The translations under genes and the position numbers were made by a program. From assembly GCF_016428975.1 (NCBI RefSeq), contig NZ_JAELTT010000001.1, positions 62,001 to 126,000 of the forward strand: a stretch of DNA of 64,000 nucleotides, given 5' to 3'. The notes beneath the pieces are model-generated. The model was given only the letters and a program-made list of their open reading frames with translations. It searched no databases and had not been told where the DNA came from. This DNA comes from Dyella sp. ASV21. GTDB taxonomy: Bacteria; Pseudomonadota; Gammaproteobacteria; Xanthomonadales; Rhodanobacteraceae. Position 1 is the first letter of the stretch. Each line of letters opens with the position of its first letter. Below, piece after piece: positions 60,702 to 64,000 of the stretch.

Positions 60702-61331
60702 ATGAATAGTCCAGCCCTCAGCACCCCCAAGCGCGCCGCCACCCGCGAGCTGATTCTTGAGCACGCCTATGAGCTGGCGCGACGCGAAGGCCTGGAGGGG
60801 CTATCCATCGGCTCGCTGGCGCAAGACGTGGGCATGTCCAAGAGCGGCGTGTTCGCCCATTTCGGATCACGTGAGGATCTGCAACTGGCGGTGCTTGAGG
60901 CCGGCCAGCAACGCTTTCTGCGCCAAGTGAAGTGGCCCGTGTTGTCGTTGCCGCGCGGTATCGCCCGGCTGCGTGCGGTAGTAATGAACTGGGTCGAGTG
61001 GGGCAAGGAATACCAGAGCGGCTGCGTGTTGCTCACCGCGGCCAGCGAGTACGACGGACGCGAGGGTGTGCTGCGCGATTGCGTGATCCGCCAGCAGGCC
61101 GGTTGGCGCCAGGAAATCTGCCGCACCATCGGCCACGCCATGGAGAACGATGAACTGCGGGCGGACACCGTGCCCGCCCAGCTCGCTTTCGAAATCTATG
61201 CCCTGATGCTGGGCCTGCATCACGACGCGGCCCTGTTTGGATTTGAGGATGCGCGCCAGCACACGCTGGCGGCTTTTGAACGTCTGCTAGCCAGTTACAG
61301 CCCGGTTGCGGGCGGGAGTTCCGTGCCATGA
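60702..61331 (+). CDS. TetR-family transcriptional regulator
   Basis: This 209-residue regulator has an N-terminal helix-turn-helix (ILEHAYELARREGLEGLSIGSLAQDVGMSKSGVFAHFGSREDLQLAVLEAG) and a divergent ligand-binding C-terminus. ATG 60702 lacks a ribosome site; the transcript may be leaderless. A small dyad ACGA-ACGG-TCGT sits at 60675-60686, 15 bases before the ATG, a plausible autoregulatory site. It overlaps the alpha/beta hydrolase by four bases (ATGA), so the two are one unit and may share a lipophilic ligand or substrate. Confidence 0.87.
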   Translation: MNSPALSTPKRAATRELILEHAYELARREGLEGLSIGSLAQDVGMSKSGVFAHFGSREDLQLAVLEAGQQRFLRQVKWPVLSLPRGIARLRAVVMNWVEWGKEYQSGCVLLTAASEYDGREGVLRDCVIRQQAGWRQEICRTIGHAMENDELRADTVPAQLAFEIYALMLGLHHDAALFGFEDARQHTLAAFERLLASYSPVAGGSSVP

Positions 61332-62266
61332 CTCGCCCTGCATCCCCGGCCGTCGCCAAGCGGCATCACGGTCCTGGCGCGTTCAAGCTCGGCGCGGTGC
61401 GTGCCGGTTTCTCGTTGGGTAGCCGGTTGGCGCCGGCGCGGGCGGTGGAGCACGCGCTGCGCCTGTTCGTAACGCCCTTTGCCAGCAGCCGCACCCGCGC
61501 GCAGCGCGCACAGCCGGATGCGGACATGCAGCGTGGCGAGCTCACCATTCGCGACCGGCGCATCGCCACCTACACCTGGGGTGACCCGGGGCGGCAGCCG
61601 TATGCCTTGCTGGTGCATGGTTGGTCGAGCTTTGGCCTGCGCTATCTGCCGTGGGTCGCGCCCTTGCGGGAACTGGGCTACGCCGTGGTGGCGTTCGACC
61701 AGCCCGGTCATGGCCATAGCGAGGGGCGCACCTGCACCTTGCCCGATTTTGTCGACACCGCACGCGAGGTTGGGCGTCACTATGGCGATGCGGCGCTCAC
61801 CGTGGCGCACTCGCTCGGCGGTGCGGCGGCCGTGCTGGCGCAGGGCGAGGCCTGGCACGCGCAGAAACTCATCCTGATCGCGCCGGCGGCGGACCCGGTA
61901 GCGGCGACGCAGCGCTTTTCGCACCTGGTGCGCCTGGGCGATCACCTGCGTGAGCGCCTGCATGAACGCTTGCAGGCGATGACCGGGATCAACATCCATG
62001 ATCTTCAGGTGCACCGTCACCTGCCATCGTTGGGCCAGCCGGGCCTGATCGTGCACGATATGGACGACCACGATGTACCGTGGGCGGAAGGTGAGCGCTA
62101 TGCGCGCCACTGGCGTGGCGGGCGCCTGCTTACCACCCAAGGCCTGGGTCACCATCGCGTGCTCGATGCGCCGGAAGTGGTGGCCGCATCGGTGGCCTTC
62201 CTGCGTGGCGAAGTCGTGGGTGAGCGCGTGGTGTCCTCGCCGAATTTGCCGTTTGGGGACAGCTGA
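61328..62266 (+). CDS. Alpha/beta hydrolase
   Basis: This 312-residue alpha/beta-hydrolase has the nucleophile elbow AHSLGG with Ser162, Asp249 (DMDDHDVPW) and His275 (GLGHHRV). An oxyanion segment LLVHGWSSFG lies near residue 95. There is no signal peptide, and about 65 N-terminal residues precede the core. Substrate specificity (ester, lactone or acyl thioester) is not visible. It is coupled to the TetR regulator. Confidence 0.85.
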   Translation: MTRPASPAVAKRHHGPGAFKLGAVRAGFSLGSRLAPARAVEHALRLFVTPFASSRTRAQRAQPDADMQRGELTIRDRRIATYTWGDPGRQPYALLVHGWSSFGLRYLPWVAPLRELGYAVVAFDQPGHGHSEGRTCTLPDFVDTAREVGRHYGDAALTVAHSLGGAAAVLAQGEAWHAQKLILIAPAADPVAATQRFSHLVRLGDHLRERLHERLQAMTGINIHDLQVHRHLPSLGQPGLIVHDMDDHDVPWAEGERYARHWRGGRLLTTQGLGHHRVLDAPEVVAASVAFLRGEVVGERVVSSPNLPFGDS

Positions 62267-62285
62267 AAGCCCGCATGGCGGCTCG

Positions 62286-62303
62286 TTCCCGCGTAAGCGA
62301 GAA
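62286..62303. repeat. REP-like imperfect palindrome
   Basis: TTCCCGC-GTAA-GCGAGAA is an inverted repeat with one mismatch. It resembles the short REP-type elements with TTCCCGCG cores common in GC-rich gammaproteobacteria. It lies between the hydrolase and icmF. Only a single copy was noticed in this window, so it is not proven to be a repeat family member. Confidence 0.35.
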
Positions 62304-62455
62304 GGTGGATTCGGCGTGCCGGGTAAGCATATGCCGGTCGGCGAAAGGGACGTACTTGCCCGCATGGCGATGTCCGCCACCGCGCCGCAACATGTTCCCA
62401 ACGTAACCATCCACTAAAATCGGGAATTCGACGCGTCCGCAGTTTCGGAGTCCCC

Positions 62456-64000
62456 ATGAGTTCCCCCGCACAGCACGTCCCCGCCAGCACCGCCCAGGCG
62501 GAAACCCGTCCGTTGCGTTTCGTCACTGCCGCCAGTCTGTTCGACGGTCATGACGCGGCGATCAACATCATGCGTCGCATCATCCAGGCGCAAGGCGCCG
62601 AGGTGATTCACCTCGGCCACAACCGCTCCGTGGAAGATGTGGTGCGTGCCGCCTTGCAAGAGGACGCCGATGCCATCGCGCTGTCCTCTTACCAGGGGGG
62701 CCACGTCGAATACTTCAAGTACATGGTGGATATGCTCAAGCAGCATGGCGCCGAACACATCCGCGTGTTCGGCGGCGGCGGCGGCACCATCACGCCGGAG
62801 GAAATCCGCGAGCTCCAGGGCTACGGCGTCGAGCGCATCTATCACCCCAACGACGGCATGAAGCTCGGCCTCACCGAGATGATCGAGGACGTGATGCATC
62901 GCACGCGCGCCGCGGCGGTGAAGCGTGCCAAGGCCCAGGAAGCCAGCGCCATCGAACCGCTGGTGGATATCGGCGACGAGATCGCCGTGGGTCATGTGCT
63001 CTCGTCCATCGAAGAAGGCGAGCTGCCGGAAGCGGAGCTGGAGCATCTGCGCAAGCAGTGGAAAATGGCCGGCAAGCAAACGCCGGTGCTCGGTGTCACC
63101 GGTACCGGCGGCGCGGGCAAATCGTCGGTGGTGGATGAGCTGCTGCTGCGCTTCTTGCACGCCTTTCCGCACATGCGCATTGCCGTGCTGGCGGTGGACC
63201 CCACCCGTCGCCGCAGCGGCGGCGCGTTGCTGGGCGATCGCATCCGCATGAACTCCCTGCGCAGCCATCGCGTGTATATGCGCTCCATGGCCACGCGCCG
63301 CCAGCACGCCGCCACCAGCGCCGTGCTCCGCGACTGCATCGATTTCCTCAAGGCGCAGCCTTACGACCTGGTGATCGTGGAAACCGCGGGTATCGGCCAG
63401 AGCGACTCGGAGATCGTCGACCTGGTGGATTTCCCCACCTACGTGATGACCAGCGACTACGGCGCAGCCAGCCAGCTCGAAAAGATCGACATGCTCGATT
63501 TCGCTGAACTGGTGGTGCTCAACAAGTTCGACAAGCGCGGCGCGGAAGACGCATTGCGCGACGTGCGCAAGCAGTGGAAGCGCAACCGCACCGCATTCAC
63601 GCTCACCGACGAGCAGGTGCCGGTGTATCCCACCATTGCCAGCCAGTTCAACGATCCGGGCGTAACCTGGATGTTCACCAACCTGTGCCGCCTGTTGCGC
63701 GACAAGCTCAGCCTGCCGGCCGAAAAGTGGACGCCCGACCTGGACACGACCCTGAAGGAGCCGCGCGCCACCGTGCTCATTCCGGGCAGCCGCGTGCGTT
63801 ACCTGGCCGAGATCGCCGAGCAAGGCCGCGGCATCAACCAGGATATCGAGCGGGAAGCCGAATTCGCCAGCAAGGCGCAGCATTACTACGAATCGCTCAA
63901 GGACCTCGGCGATACGCAGCTGCCGCGTGAACTGGCCCGCTACGAATCGGAGGCGCTGCATGAAGAGGGCATCGATCGCACCCTGCTCACCCTGCGCCAG
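62456..64000 (+). CDS. icmF: Fused isobutyryl-CoA mutase IcmF, N-terminal two domains (cut by window edge)
   Basis: The first 515 residues are present. Residues about 20-150 form a cobalamin-binding domain with the base-off ligand His32 in SLFDGHDAAIN (D-x-H type) and a GGGGG turn. A MeaB-like G-protein chaperone domain follows, with P-loop GVTGTGGAGKSS (Lys212), VDPTRRRSGGALLGDR and an NKFDKRG motif. Order B12 domain, then GTPase, with mutase expected to follow, is the defining layout of IcmF. The enzyme interconverts isobutyryl-CoA and butyryl-CoA using adenosylcobalamin. This links it to the branched acyl-CoA genes elsewhere in the window. The mutase domain is outside the window. Confidence 0.93.
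   Translation, partial: MSSPAQHVPASTAQAETRPLRFVTAASLFDGHDAAINIMRRIIQAQGAEVIHLGHNRSVEDVVRAALQEDADAIALSSYQGGHVEYFKYMVDMLKQHGAEHIRVFGGGGGTITPEEIRELQGYGVERIYHPNDGMKLGLTEMIEDVMHRTRAAAVKRAKAQEASAIEPLVDIGDEIAVGHVLSSIEEGELPEAELEHLRKQWKMAGKQTPVLGVTGTGGAGKSSVVDELLLRFLHAFPHMRIAVLAVDPTRRRSGGALLGDRIRMNSLRSHRVYMRSMATRRQHAATSAVLRDCIDFLKAQPYDLVIVETAGIGQSDSEIVDLVDFPTYVMTSDYGAASQLEKIDMLDFAELVVLNKFDKRGAEDALRDVRKQWKRNRTAFTLTDEQVPVYPTIASQFNDPGVTWMFTNLCRLLRDKLSLPAEKWTPDLDTTLKEPRATVLIPGSRVRYLAEIAEQGRGINQDIEREAEFASKAQHYYESLKDLGDTQLPRELARYESEALHEEGIDRTLLTLRQ

Overview
The window is high-GC proteobacterial DNA with tight, mostly overlapping operons. It has an aryl-polyene (xanthomonadin-type) pigment operon, a carboxypeptidase-domain TonB receptor, a feoAB operon ending in a Cys-rich DUF6587-like gene, and many branched-chain acyl-CoA genes. 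Together these suggest a member of the Xanthomonadales, probably Rhodanobacteraceae (Dyella, Frateuria or Luteibacter type). This is an inference from gene content, not a phylogenetic result. I saw no rRNA, tRNA, CRISPR array, insertion sequence or phage gene.

Layout. 1-4044: partial enoyl-CoA hydratase, metallo-beta-lactamase-fold hydrolase and the feoA-feoB-DUF6587 ferrous iron operon. 4106-7121: secreted phospholipase D-like protein, an ArsR repressor/double-SRPBCC operon with two matched operators, and a small divergent ORF. 7122-18562: a divergent sugar island (class I aldolase, amidohydrolase and DeoR repressor on minus; AgaS isomerase, two PfkB kinases, TonB receptor and alpha-galactosidase-like glycosidase on plus). 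It reads as a PTS-independent galactosamine/GalNAc route via tagatose phosphates. 18655-29505: methylcrotonyl-CoA carboxylase beta subunit, a small repeat lipoprotein, thiolase, two tandem subtilisin-type autotransporters and isovaleryl-CoA dehydrogenase. 29618-32324: FUSC-type membrane protein and a small periplasmic protein.

32388-46411 (minus) is one 17-gene aryl-polyene operon: two acyl carrier proteins, three ketosynthases plus a chain-length-factor-like protein, ketoreductase, two dehydratases, thioesterase, methyltransferase, two acyltransferases, glycosyltransferase, LolA-like carrier, MMPL exporter and a membrane protein. Nearly every junction overlaps. No acyl-activating ligase or aromatic starter enzyme is present in the window.

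46856-59634: leucine dehydrogenase, an amino acid permease, a DUF885 protein, and a hydroxyproline catabolic operon (epimerase, three-subunit D-hydroxyproline dehydrogenase, deaminase, alpha-ketoglutarate semialdehyde dehydrogenase) ending in a translationally coupled M24 dipeptidase. A PAS-AraC regulator is divergent from it. 59689-64000: two YXWGXW-repeat envelope proteins, a TetR/alpha-beta hydrolase pair, and the first 515 codons of the fused isobutyryl-CoA mutase IcmF.

Two themes recur. The first is branched-chain acyl-CoA turnover (leucine dehydrogenase, LiuA, LiuB, probable LiuC, thiolase, IcmF), as expected for a cell with iso-branched membrane lipids. The second is scavenging of host or environmental glycoprotein and collagen-like material (GalNAc-type sugars, hydroxyproline peptides, secreted proteases).
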